Shown here piece by piece: positions 36,500-47,884 of a DNA stretch of 64,000 nt (position 1 is its first letter; each line of letters opens with the position of its first letter). This DNA comes from Haliclona indistincta (lineage: Eukaryota; Porifera; Demospongiae; Haplosclerida; Chalinidae), in NCBI GenBank assembly GCA_964017065.1, contig OZ024785.1, positions 15,980,810 through 16,044,809 of the forward strand, written 5' to 3'. The translations under genes and the position numbers were made by a program. A model generated the notes under the pieces. The model ran no database searches and was not told the DNA's origin. It saw nothing but the letters and a program-made list of their open reading frames with translations.

Positions 36500-37223
36500 A
36501 TGTCTTGTACTGTATTCCAGTGATCGACTTCTCTGTGATGGGAGGTGACCTTCCAGCTGATGATGTTGATACTTGACAGGTGCTATGGTAACCCCATGTA
36601 TACATGTAACCCTACTTGGCCCAGAGGAGAGGCATTCCACCAGCTTATGATCAGCCATCATTCTGCCATGCTTGATGCAAGGATGAAGTTCCTTCACATC
36701 AGTTATTAGCATGTGGTCTTGGACTAGATGAAGACCACTTTGCTGCTCGGTTTACTCAAAGATATCTATGGTTTACTCCAAAGTCCACATCCAGTGTTAG
36801 GATCTTGCACTACCCAACCTATCGTGAGACAGGAGAGAAGAGGCTTACCTGCAGTAAGGAACATGTAGACTCTTCTTTTGTGACCCTACTGGCTACCTGC
36901 TCGTATGAAGGCCTTGAGGCTCTACCTGCTCGTATGAAGGCCTTGAGGCTGGTACTGATGGAGGGTGGGGTGTGGTCAGCAGTGTAGCCCGCCCTGGCTC
37001 TCTAGTTGTCAATGTTAGTGACCTCTTACCTAGACTGACTGGGAGGAAGGAAACTCAAAGCAACTCAGCATCGGGTCCAGGATATTGGCAGAGACAGTAC
37101 CGTTTTTCTTTGAGCCACGTTTTCACAGCAAATTTGAGTTTCCTCTTAAAAACGAGACTATCACATTATGGTCTGTGGATGCTGAATCAGGTTCTGCGGT
37201 TTGAATATCAATATGGAGAATGA
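36500..37223 (+). pseudogene. decayed 2OG oxygenase copy
   Basis: It starts with atgtcttgtactgtattcca (VIDFS equivalent) and then jumps to the MGGDLPADDVD region, having lost about 110 codons. Frameshifts and stops follow (for example in-frame tga after gatgttgatact, and tag in the GVWSAV segment). An internal duplication (CTACCTGCTCGTATGAAGG, twice) lies near 36895-36950. The iron-site segment reads KEHVDSSFVTL, with the HxD kept as HVD. It ends at TGA 37221-37223. It is head to head with copy 1, with 107 bp between ATGs. Confidence 0.9.
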
Positions 37224-37312
37224 TTTCTACATGTATTCATGATGGTATAATTATTCACACGTGGCAGCTAGCCCCGCCCAGCTGTGGAGTGACCTTATCG
37301 CTTTCTTGCAAA

Positions 37313-38260
37313 ATGTCTTCTATTCCAGTGATCGACTATTCTCAGGCTAGCAGCTCCACTGCTGCTCGGGATCTAGTGCACGCCATGGAGACGGTGGGGT
37401 TCGTCTACCTTGATAACGTGCCAGGGTTTGACAAACAGCGCGAGCAGCAACTCCACGAGGAAGCCAAGTGGTTCTTCTCTCTACCGCTCGAGGAGAAGCT
37501 GCTGTTGTCGCCTAAGAAATGGAACAAGCAGTCCAGCAACGTGTATCGAGGCTACGTACCAATTAACGTAGAGCAAGGTCATCTTCGTGAGCAGTATGAG
37601 ATGGGAGGTGACCTACCAGCTGATGATGTAGACAGGTGCTCTGGTAACCCACTGTACGAGCCAACCCCCTGGCCACGAGGAGAGAGAGGAGAGGCATTCC
37701 ACCAGCTCATGATCAGCCATTATGATGCAATGCATGATGCTGGGATGAAGTTCCTTCAGCTATTAGCATCTGGTCTTGGACTAGATGAAGACCACTTTGC
37801 TTGCAAATTCTCTCCTAAGCCTACCACTAGTTACAGAGTAATGCACTACCCAACCTATCGTGAGACAGGAGAGCAGAGACTAACCTGTGAGGAACACTTT
37901 GATGCTAACTTTGTGACCCTACTAGCTACCTGCTCGTATGAAGGTCTTGAGGTACTGATGGAGGATGGGGTGTGGTCAGCAGCAGAGCCCCGCCCTGGTT
38001 CTCTAATCGTCAATATCGGTGGACTATTGTCAGAATTGACTAGTAGAAGACTCAAAGCAACAAGGCATCGGGTCCAGGATATCGGCAGGGACAGGTACTC
38101 CATACCATTCTTCTTTGAGCCGCGATATGACAGCAAGTTCGAGTTCCCTCTAGACTCTAAGACTATCACTTATGGTCCATGGATTCTAAATGCAGTACAG
38201 CGTCACAAGTACCAATATGGACACTTAGCAGATTACCCTAATATACAGCAGTTCATGTGA
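37313..38260 (+). CDS. 2-oxoglutarate/Fe(II) oxygenase, isopenicillin-N-synthase-like (copy 2)
   Basis: An intronless frame of 315 aa from ATG 37313 (MSSIPVIDYS). It is highly similar to copy 1 along the whole length: DIOX-N-like start, EEHFDANFVTLLATCSYEG with HxD iron ligands, TRHRVQDIGRDRYSIPFF with the distal His and 2OG-binding Arg. The C-terminus differs (YPNIQQFM). It is transcribed away from copy 1, with the pseudogene between them. A cytosolic small-molecule oxygenase is inferred; the substrate is not predictable from sequence. Confidence 0.88.
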   Translation: MSSIPVIDYSQASSSTAARDLVHAMETVGFVYLDNVPGFDKQREQQLHEEAKWFFSLPLEEKLLLSPKKWNKQSSNVYRGYVPINVEQGHLREQYEMGGDLPADDVDRCSGNPLYEPTPWPRGERGEAFHQLMISHYDAMHDAGMKFLQLLASGLGLDEDHFACKFSPKPTTSYRVMHYPTYRETGEQRLTCEEHFDANFVTLLATCSYEGLEVLMEDGVWSAAEPRPGSLIVNIGGLLSELTSRRLKATRHRVQDIGRDRYSIPFFFEPRYDSKFEFPLDSKTITYGPWILNAVQRHKYQYGHLADYPNIQQFM

Positions 38261-38727
38261 ACATGAGTCTATTGATAGTTGCACGTTATTATAATGTGAC
38301 ATTATTATAATATTATAATTTCATAAACCATCCATATGGTGCTAAATGTAATGACATTCATGAAGACAAAAACACCATTTCCTGAAGTTATATTTCTAAA
38401 ACAAACATACCATTTTACACCCTTGTACCTTAGCTACAAGATGTGCTAACCAAAACCAGAATACATGACAATTCCTAGGAACCACTAGTCAACAAATGAA
38501 TCTATATGGCGCTTCAGATTATTATAATTATTGTGTTCCATCATGTACTTGCACGAAGTAATCTTTTCTCAATAATAATGATTATTGCTAAACTTTGATG
38601 CATACACTTATTGTCGCTGTAGAAGACACTCGCACAATATGAAGATTCACAACTATGAGTGAACCCCCAGCAATCTCTGTAATTCAGACTTGTTCACGCC
38701 CCGCTCAGTAATAATAATGAATATTTT
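38261..38727. other. intergenic, convergent 3' ends
   Basis: AT-rich spacer between the stop of oxygenase copy 2 and the stop of the membrane gene on the opposite strand. Nothing else seen. Confidence 0.5.
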
Positions 38728-40268
38728 TCACACATCAATGAGTTTACTAAAGCAACACAGAGCAGGGAGAGTGGAGGATGGACGAACACAACAACAGACT
38801 AATGATCGTATCAGTGTTATAATAGGTCCGATTAGACACACAGAGAATATCCCATAAAGTACTATCAGAAAGGGGAGGGTAAAAAATGCAGTAGTGCTAG
38901 TGACGAACGGTATCATGTACACGACGCTGACTATCTTAGCCACGCCCACAATCAGGAGTGCTTGAAATACTGATAAGCAGACACGACCGATGAATTTATC
39001 AGCTTCACACGCTGGTTGAGGGGGTTGTGAAGGGGGTTCGTCATCCTCGTACACAGGGATCATGCAGTCGTCATCTAGTAGGGGACTAATGACCACACAT
39101 AGGATCCACAGGACGGCTAGAATGAAGAACAGGACCACCAGGGTGTAGAGAGTGATGGAGAATATAGTTTGAGACATGATAGGATTGTAGGAAGACCATA
39201 CTGCAGAGAGGAGAGAGAGAGGGTGGGGGAGAGAGAGAGGGAGGGAGAGAGAGAGGGAGGGAGGGAGAGAAGGAGGGAGACAGGGAGGGAGAAGGAGAGA
39301 GGGAGGGAGGGAGAGAGAGAGAGAGAGTGGGAGGGAGAGAAGGAGGGAGAGAGGGATGGGGAGATAGAGGAGATAGCGTGAACTGAAAGTAATCACTAGT
39401 AACTGTTACCATAGCAACTGGCTGTGTATCAACTTACAAGATGGAATGTTGTTTATAATGTCAGTATTAGAATAGGCATGCTGACCTGAGCTCACAAGAA
39501 CTATGTACTTAGTAACCTCTGAGATATAAAGCTATAAGCCTACCATTAATAATCGAGTTGCTGCCTTTTACTCCATTATTAACTAGTTCTAGCTGGAGCT
39601 GAATTAGCTCTATGGTTCATAACTACAGCTCTAGTCACAGATGGAGCATGTCTCAAAGTGATGGAGACATGCTCCACTAGTCGTGTGCTCTAACACCAGT
39701 TATCAACGAGACCCAGCTTCCTTGTAGTAGTAGCAATATCACTATCTGTTCAGAGTTCCATAGGCAGCAACAAGTGAATGGTTATGGACCATAAGATACC
39801 TCTAAACTGACTAACAATACACTCACTACAGTAGCTCTATGGTTGCTTACCAGCTATGCGATGGAGAGAGAACAAAGAGAAGGCAAACACTGTTATGAAT
39901 ATGATCCACATCTTCCAGTCTGTGCGTTAGAGAGGAGGACAGTGATAGCATAGCGTGTTCTATACAACGCACCTCTTCTCCCTGTCACAGGGTTAGTGGC
40001 GAAGAACAGTTTCAACGCTCCGCCGCTCCATCTGGACACGAGCCCCAGTGTCCGCCATGTTCTGCTCACCTTGTGCTGTCCGTCTGTAACTAGCTCCTCG
40101 ACGAACTGGTCGACATTGAACACCGACCGCACGCAATCCAAGGGCCTGCGTCGCCACTTGGGACGCCCAGAGTCCTTGTCTACAAGACATAGAGAGCAGA
40201 CGCTAGATAGCAGCTGGCGAGGGTGGTAACGCACCTTTTGAGTCGCAGATCACTCCATAGCGGTCCAT
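38728..40268 (-). CDS. unidentified multipass membrane protein
   Basis: Four exons (40235-40268, 39973-40179, 39851-39919, 38728-39200) join in phase to 260 aa from ATG 40266-40268 (MDRYGVICDSKG). The soluble N-terminal part (about 80 aa, KWRRRPLDCVRSVF...) is basic, with no domain I recognise. Four hydrophobic segments follow: WKMWIIFITVFAFSLF (about 82-98); the long TLYTLVVLFFILAVLWILCV; CLSVFQALLIVGVAKIVSVV; and TLPFLIVLYGIFSVCLIGPI. An acidic/Pro loop (VYEDDEPPSQPPQ) separates segments 2 and 3, and a CCC cluster near the C-terminus could be acylated. A (GA)n tract abuts the acceptor of the last exon. Eukaryote-wide TMEM-type function is possible, but I cannot name the family. Confidence 0.7.
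39201..39372. repeat. (GA)n/(GGGA)n tract abutting an acceptor
   Basis: Purine-only run on the + strand, so CT-rich on the transcript of the membrane gene. It ends at the ctgcag acceptor of exon 38728-39200. Confidence 0.9.
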
Positions 40269-40455
40269 GGTAGCTGCTATCACTCGCAGCAGCCGAGACC
40301 ACACGCTTGCTGTTGCTGCTGAGCAACACAGTGCACGGAAATATACTGACGCGAGTCAAACAACAAATCCGTATTAAGGATATCCGGTCAATGCTGATCT
40401 AGTATACTAAAACCGTACATGTAGACTGAAAACGAATAGAAATTTCACTTTTAAC

Positions 40456-41096
40456 CGAGGGGTCCGACACGGTCAGAATCTCGTACACTCACGAAAGAAT
40501 CACGTGAGAATCATGAAATCACGTGGGGAATCAAGAATCATGACAAGAATCAAGAATCACCGAGTGGAATCAAGAATCACCAAGTGGAATCAAGAATCAC
40601 CAAGCGGAATCAAGAATCATAACCGATTTCAGAATCATCACCGTAATCTGGGACTATTTTGTTTGTATATTTTAGTAATTTTCAGTATTCTTGTGGGTTT
40701 TTTTGGCGGGCACGTGGCAGCTGCAAAATTCGAACGCGTAAAGCTAGAGGTGCAGCTCCAGTAGTAGGCCTGGCCGAGGGGTCCGACACGGTCAGAATCT
40801 CGTACACTCACGAAAGAATCACGTGAGAATCATGAAATCACGTGGGGAATCAAGAATCATGACAAGAATCAAGAATCACCGAGTGGAATCAAGAATCACC
40901 AAGTGGAATCAAGAATCACCAAGCGGAATCAAGAATCATAACCGATTTCAGAATCATCACCGTAATCTGGGACTATTTTGTTTGTATATTTTAGTAATTT
41001 TCAGTATTCTTGTGGGTTTTTTTGGCGGGCACGTGGCAGCTGCAAAATTCGAACGCGTAAAGCTAGAGGTGCAGCTCCAGTAGTAGGCCTGGCTAG
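40456..41096 (+). repeat. 319-bp tandem duplication of the transposon left end
   Basis: Bases from 40458 repeat essentially perfectly from 40777, including the ggggtccgacacgg terminus and the AATCA-rich subterminal array. The two copies look identical to the eye, so the duplication is recent. It leaves an internal second copy of the terminal sequence. Confidence 0.9.
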
Positions 41097-41543
41097 TGGT
41101 TTTGCTAAGACAACTTCCTGTTGCTATACATACTGTATCAAGGTAAGGTTACAGTCAGTGCAATAATAAACAAATCATTGTAGTTTGCCCTCTAGTAAAC
41201 TCTTCAACCTTAACAAAACCAGCTTCATAGGCTGAGTTGCAGGCATCAGTTGCATTGCATATCTGGTAAGAGAAAATAAGCATCACAAACACTTCAAAGA
41301 TTAATGATAGTTCTTTAGGAGGCATTTTGTAGTGGACAGTACAGGTGACAGAGCCTCCCTAACTTCGAACTTTTCAACGGTGTGTCTCATGCAGGCTCTG
41401 CAGGACAAAGACATTATAGAAGTAAGGATACTGTACTTGAAAGGAAATTTTAATACCACCATAAAAGCAAATAATATTTAACACACATTACATTTTAATT
41501 GCTTCACTTTGAAGTACTTTACAACATCTTTAATTTACACAGT

Positions 41544-44500
41544 ATGGAATCAAATGAAGTTGTCGAGTTTGGAACAAAAAGGGAGGAGACTTTGTCAAAA
41601 ATGAGGGCCGAACTTCCTGAGTATGTAGTAAACTGTTTGATTGCTTCCGGTTTTGACAGCTACAAGGCATTGGCGACACTGGACTTGAGTGACAAGCCAG
41701 GCAATTCGCTAGAAAAAATAAAGGTATACATTAGCAAAAAGTATCCAGATGATGACCGGTTTAAATGTGATGCATTTTCCGATATGGCAGAATTTCCACT
41801 TGGCCATATTAATTTGATCAAAGAGTTTGTTAAGGAGGCAAACAGGGTCCCTTTTAAAAGGCGCTGTACCAGCTCAATTCCACCGAGCAAAAAGCGTGCT
41901 GCTGCCACAAGCACAGTCGATGCAAATCATCAAGAGCAACTGCCAATATTAGAGCTTGACAAAATTTCTGCTAATATAAGGCAGCAAATAGCAGCGTGGC
42001 AAAGACAGCAAAAAGATGAAAGGTTGAGGAATATGAAGGAGCATGATGACTTCGGAGTACATGTCGAGCTTACTAAAGATGGCACTAATTGCAATACAAG
42101 TGTTGAGTGTAAAAAATGCCACACAAAACACACATTGGGAATGAGCATTAAGAATAAAGCCATAATTTCTAACTGGTCTAGGCACATTACCAAGTGCATA
42201 AATAAACAAACAACACACTCTGCCAGCACAATGCACTCCTACTTCACACCTAGATTGGTATCCCAATTTCAGCTTGCATTGTATGCAGATCAAAAGTCAG
42301 ATGAAAATGATCAGCATTTTCGGCTTTCCCCTCCCAATTCAGGGGAGGGGGAATATTAAATAACACTGACTCACCTTCGCTTGCTTCTTATGTGACTAGC
42401 CCTCTCACCCGAATGAATGAAGCTGTTCCTAACTTTTACTTACCTGTGGATGAAGCTCTTCCTAACTCATCTCCTGTGATGGTGTCGCCTACAGAAAACT
42501 CACTTTCACTTGTGAACTCTTCTCTCCCGCTTAGTCTGCATAGTGTGACGCAGACGACAGGTCACACAAACACAAACTCACTTTCACTTGTGAACTCTTC
42601 TCTCCCGCTTAGTCTGCATAGTGTGACGCAGACGACAGGTCACACAAACACAAACTCACTTTCACTTGTGAACTCTTCTCTCCCGCTTAGTCTGCATAGT
42701 GTGACGCAGACGACAGGTCACACAAACACATCACCTTCACTTGTGAACTCTTCTCTCCCGCTTAGTCTGCATAGTGTGACGCAGACGACAGGTCACACAA
42801 ACACATCACCTTCACTTGTGAACTCTTCTCTCCCGCTTAGTCTGCATAGTGTGACGCAGACGACAGGTCACACAAACACATCACCTTCACTTGTGAACTC
42901 TTCTCTCCCGCTTAGTCTGCATAGTGTGACGCAGACGACAGGTCACACAAACACATCACCTTCACTTGTGAACTCTTCTCTCCCGCTTAGTCTGCATAGT
43001 GTGACGCAGACGACAGGTCACACAAACACATCACCTTCACTTGTGAACTCTTCTCTCCCGCTTAGTCTGCATAGTGTGACGCAGACGACAGGTCACACAA
43101 ACACATCACCTTCACTTGTGAACTCTTCTCTCCCGCTTAGTCTGCATAGTGTGACGCAGACGATTGGTCACACAAACACAAACTCACTTTCACTTGTGAA
43201 CTCTTCTCTCCCGCTGACTATACCAGATGGTCAACGCTCGTCTCCTGTGATGGTGTCGCCTAATTCAGGTCACACGGACTCAACTTCACTTGATCCACAT
43301 GTAAACTCTCTTCCACCTGCACTTAGTCTGCAAACTAATTCACCAGTTGGTCAGTCCAAAGGATCGGATTCTTATCAATCTAGTACTACTACCACCCACT
43401 CTTTAAAACCAGTACAAACTGACTGGTCACGCCAAACTAGACAACAAATAGCTCTTTTAAAGTGTGCAAGTGATCCCAAACAGACTGTGATTACTTCGTA
43501 TTTCGACATGGCTGAAAAAATAGCTCACCTACTAGAGAGCAGTGAAGAAATGAGTAACATCCAACACACTTCTTTTCATAAAGAGCAGGTCAATGAAGAC
43601 TCGAATCTGTGTCCACTGCTTAAGAAACTTCTTCGTAATGCCACACTGAATGCTAGTAGACTTCCTAAACAGAGACGTCATGAGGAAGTACTAAAGAAGT
43701 TTGCAACATCTCTTCTTATATACTCGGGTCCACTGGCATATGAATTTGTACACAGAAATCTTCCAGAAGCACTGCCATCACTAAGAACAGTTCAGCGGAC
43801 TATTTCTTCACAATTCCAATCATTTCATGAGGGTGTGTTTTGTTTCGATGAGCTGTTAAAACATCTAGAGGCATATAAGGCACCATTAGTTGTCAGTATT
43901 GGTGAGGATGCAACAAGGCTTATATCGAGAGTACAGTACGACAGTGAAACTGACAAGGTTGTCGGATTTGTGTTACCTTGCAATGCGAAGGGGTTACCAT
44001 TAACTGATTCTTTCATGGCAACGTCTTTCAAAGATATTGAAGACTATTTTGCTACAACAGGAATTTCCAAGTACGCGTTTGTGTACATGGCACAAGCTAT
44101 GTCTGACGGAGTCCCTGCATTTTGCCTTGCCTGCATAGGAAATAACAACCAGTTTACGGCAGAACTTGTACTCAAGAGATGGCAATATTTGCACAGTGAA
44201 TGCAAGAAACGTGGCATTACCATAATCAGTTTTGGTGCGGATGGCGACTCTAGAGAGATGAAAAGCATGCAAGTGTCCTCTCACATTCTTCCTAACTCCA
44301 ATCTATCTCCACTTTCTTCACTTTCTCCTTCCAACCAACTACCAGTACTTCCTATTCCATCAGCATGGAATTCTTGGTTTGCAGTGAGAAGGCCTACTAC
44401 TATTTGCTATGTGCAAGACATCATCCACATAGCTGTAAAGCTGAAATCTAGACTTCTTCAGCCATCCATTGTGCTGCCAATGGGAAGCTACTTGGCGGGA

Positions 44501-47125
44501 GTACATCACTTGAGGCTACTGCAGCAAAATTTTGCCAAAGACCAACATGGATTGCGTGAGAAGGATATAAATCATAAGGATAAGCAAAATTATGATGCTG
44601 TTGTACGACTCACGAGTGACTCAGTAGCAACATTGCTGTCTAACATATCAGGTGCCAAAGGTACTAGAATGTATTTGGATGTGATCCGTTGTGTAGTTGA
44701 CAGCTTTTTAGATAAGAGCCTGGATGCGCTATCACGAGTCGAACTAGCCTGGACTGCTATTTTCTTCATGCGCTACTGGCGTAATTGGTTGCTTTTAAAC
44801 CCACAATATAATTTGCAAAGCAATTTTATAACGAACAATGCATATATGTGCATTGAATTAAATGGCCATGCCTTAATTACTGCTATTATGACTCTGCGTC
44901 AGTTGGCTCCAGAGAGTACCTGCTTTATGCCCTGGTTGCTTGGTTCTCAAAGCTGTGAGAAGATCTTTAGGGCTGCACGTAGCATGACATCAACATTTTC
45001 TACTATTATAAATTTTGATATGCTAGGGTTAGTTAGAAGGCTGCATAGACTGCACATCCAAATGTGCTTAGAATCAGAAACTGAAAGCACTAGCATAGTC
45101 TACCCTCGCAGTCAAGCTCACAAAGCCAAGGATGGAAAGCTGAAGCCAAATGTACGTTGTGTCGGCTCTGTTACCACTGATTCTATAAGAGATGCTGTAA
45201 AAAGGGGACAAGAGAAAGCAAAAAAAATGATCGAAGACCTAGGAATGGATGACTTGCTGATAAAAAACAAATGCTGGAAAAATCCACCACTTCCAGCAGT
45301 AGTTCCACGCACCAGTAAAAGTGAAGATTATGAGAATGGTGATGAGGAGGATGAGGAGGATGATTATGATGAGGAAGATCTGCCAGACAAAGCTCATATT
45401 AGCGATGTTATGCAAGTTATTATGTCTGAGGCAAACTCAACACTAGATGGAAGTGAAATTGCTGCAAGCATTTCTGAACTCGATAATGCTCAACTCATCG
45501 ACAAACAGCTGTCTGATCAGCTTACCAACCTGCACAGACAATCTTTCAAGAGACTCCCAGGTGCAATGCCAATATTTGAGACTAGTTCTAAATCTACTAC
45601 CACGCCAAAGAAGCAAAAGCACAAGCATTGTCCATTTGTAGAAGTTATGCACAATGGAAAAGTAATGTACATCAATAAAACAACTGCTGTGTGGCTGTTG
45701 CAGGAAGGTGAGCGAGTGTCATCTGACCGTTTATTCAGGGTTAGAAATAAACAGCCATACAGCACTACTAACACCAACTTATTACCAGCAACATCACATA
45801 ACACACCGACTACCTGTGAATCCATTCAGATAGGTGATATCGCCATCTTCACCATTTCTACCGAGTCTTGGAGAATGGGCAGAGTAGTCAGCTTTTCTTT
45901 CTATAAAGAAAAAAAGAAAGGTACCAGAATGTACAAATCGAGTATTGTTAAGTTTAGTGATAAGGCTATGAACTTAGGTGTGCTTTGCTCATGGTTCACT
46001 AATTCTTCGGACACAAATGCATTCACATTAGACCTGAATGAACAAGTCCATACTTTTATCCCTATATCCTCTTATATATGTACTGTTTCGTTCGATTGCT
46101 TTGAAACAATTGATGGAGCTCATCCAACTGGTATTGCCAGAAATGACCCTGAGAAAGTTAGCCTCTTAACTGCTCAAAATCTGAGTCTTAGTCAACAGTC
46201 ATTGTTAATCATCAAGAATCTCCATGCTAGTCACACAAAGTCATGTCAATCACCTAATTCCTCTTCACAAAAAGTGATTGCAACAAACAAGCAATGCTCT
46301 TCAACATCAGCAAAATCAAACTATTGGGTGAAGTGTGGTACTATTACTTTGAAAAAACAAGATCTTCAGTTGATCAAAAACGACAAAGAACTGACAGATC
46401 AGCATGTAAATGCATTCCAAAATGTAGTGAAGTCTAACTTTCCACTAATTGGAGGTCTTCAACACACACTATTGCAGTATAAATCACCTGTACAATTGCA
46501 AGATGGCAACGGTTTGCAGATTCTGCATATTGATGATCATCATTGGGCGACTCTGCAGATATGTAACCATAACACTCTTCTATACTATGACTCATCATTT
46601 TCTTCTTGCTCTCGTGCCACAATGACAGTAATATCACAGCTTGTCAGGAGTAGCGATAAGGATATAAAGATTCAAGTGATGAACATAGGGAAACAAGCTG
46701 GAGTCACTGATTGCGCACTCTTTGCCATGGCCACAATGGCTTGCTTAGCACTAGACATGGATCCGCTTACAGTTACTTTTGACCAGGAGCTATTGAGACC
46801 TCATTTAATATCAATACTTGAATCAAAGAAGGTAGTTCCCTTTCCAGTACGCAAAAACCGAAGAATAGCTACAAGAATTGTCAAACTTGAAGAATGCCTC
46901 ATTTATTGCTGCTGTAGACAGCCGATGTATGGGCCTGAAGAGATTGCAAAAAGAGACAAACGTGATGACCGAGAAGTGATTGCAGAAAGAGACAAATGTG
47001 ACAAAAACAAAGAAATGATTGGATGTGATAATTGCGACGAGTGGTTTCACGAAGAATGTATCTCAGAAAATATCAGTGAAATAAAGAAGAAGAAAAAATG
47101 GTTCTGCCATAACTGTATGAGCTAA
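41544..47125 (+). CDS. transposase: Zn-finger + DDE core + Ulp1 protease + PHD finger
   Basis: Two frames, 41544-42359 and about 42330-47125, are most simply joined by a 62-bp intron (42281-42342, gtatgc...ttcag), which restores phase. Start ATG 41544 (MESNEVVEFGTK) follows an acceptor-like tttacacag. The N-terminal part has a basic PPSKKRA patch and a C2HC BED-like finger (CKKCHTKH ... HITKC). Then come ten 25-26-aa Ser/Leu/Thr repeats. Numbering from 42392, candidate DDE residues are D506 (GEDATRL), D617 (FGADGDSR) and E856 (SQSCEKIFRAAR). A C48/Ulp1-type protease follows with H1384 (HHWATL), D1400 (YYDSS), Q1435 and C1441 (QAGVTDCALFA). Finally a PHD finger has a charged insert (CCCRQPMYG ... 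CDNCDEWFHEECI ... WFCHNC). Excision and integration with SUMO-linked or chromatin-reading roles are inferred. Confidence 0.8.
42495..43220 (+). repeat. 75-78-bp coding minisatellite, ten copies
   Basis: Units encode SPSLVNSSLPLSLHSVTQTT + GHTNT, and three or more copies start NSLSLVN. Copies are almost identical in DNA, so array length is probably unstable. It lies between the zinc-finger part and the DDE core of the transposase. Confidence 0.95.
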
Positions 47126-47639
47126 TGACAAAATAATATAATTATCATACTGATCCCTATACACACTGTATGCTACATACTTTATCATAACTGTTGCAAT
47201 TACTACTTATATCATGTCTTATCACTTAGTACTATACTGTTCGCATTCGCATAGAGCGTCGACGAGACGCATACATTGTCTATTAGTACCCCTAGGTCTG
47301 GGCGTTGCACTGATTATAGTTGGCAAAGATAGACTTTGTATATTAGGTAGCTTACTTAAATCATCATGTCAGAAAACCCAGAAATCACATGGAGAACTCA
47401 TGGAAATCTGTTGAAATCCCTGGAAATAGCAGAAATCACATGGAAATAAGGTACTCAACAGCCTAGTCAGAGTCTGCACGAGTGCTATTTAAAGTAATGA
47501 ATGAGCTATTTTGATTAGCAAGATTATAAATAATTGGCTTACCAAATAATATTGCTACATGGGCAGGGACTCGGTGTACACAGAAAAATTCGAGGCTGGG
47601 AACCTCTTAGCATGGTAGAGAGCAGTGAGTCAGCAGTCT
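47126..47639. other. transposon 3' non-coding part
   Basis: Between the transposase stop and the right subterminal array. It contains a small direct repeat (gaaatcacatggagaactca / agaaatcacatggaaataag near 47388-47450) related to the AATCACGTG units. No gene. Confidence 0.5.
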
Positions 47640-47851
47640 ACAGCATAGAATCACTCAGACAACGTGTAGATTCAGAGAGAATCACGTGCAGAATCTGAGA
47701 ATCGCGTACGGAATCAGGAATCACGTGCGGAATCAAGATTCAAGTGCAGAATCATGAAATCACGTGCGGAATCATAGAATCACGCGAGGAATCATGGAAT
47801 CACGTGATTCCAGAATCTCGTACACAAATCCAGCCCGTGTCGGACCCCTCG
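47640..47851 (-). repeat. right subterminal AATCACGTG array of the transposon
   Basis: About a dozen spaced AATC-CG-GTG / CACGTGATTC units, many holding the palindrome CACGTG, followed by the terminal ccgtgtcggacccctcg. Comparable units fill the left end. These are likely transposase or host-factor binding sites (inference). Confidence 0.75.
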
Positions 47852-47884
47852 CTTTTAACCAAATAAAAAGTAATTTTCATAATG

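Larger units (their letters stand above)
40456..47851 (+). mobile_element. 7.4-kb autonomous DNA transposon with 8-bp TSD
   Basis: Ends are inverted copies of CGAGGGGTCCGACACGG (17 bp, 40456 on the left and 47851 on the right). Both ends are flanked by the identical 8 bp CTTTTAAC (40448-40455 and 47852-47859). Subterminal regions on both sides are packed with AATCACGTG-like repeats, and the left end is tandemly duplicated. Inside is one large gene (41544-47125) encoding a putative DDE transposase with Ulp1 protease and PHD finger. The 8-bp target duplication fits hAT, P or KDZ (Kyakuja-Dileera-Zisupton) superfamilies. I cannot assign one by eye; Ulp1 modules are known in KDZ and some plant elements. 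The insertion lies in what was a gap of about 225 bp between N6AMT1 and the membrane gene. Confidence 0.9.

Noticed and set aside
40504..41083. Two identical 86-codon frames in the transposon left end
   Set aside because: They come from the duplicated AATCA-rich subterminal repeat; low complexity and no homology.
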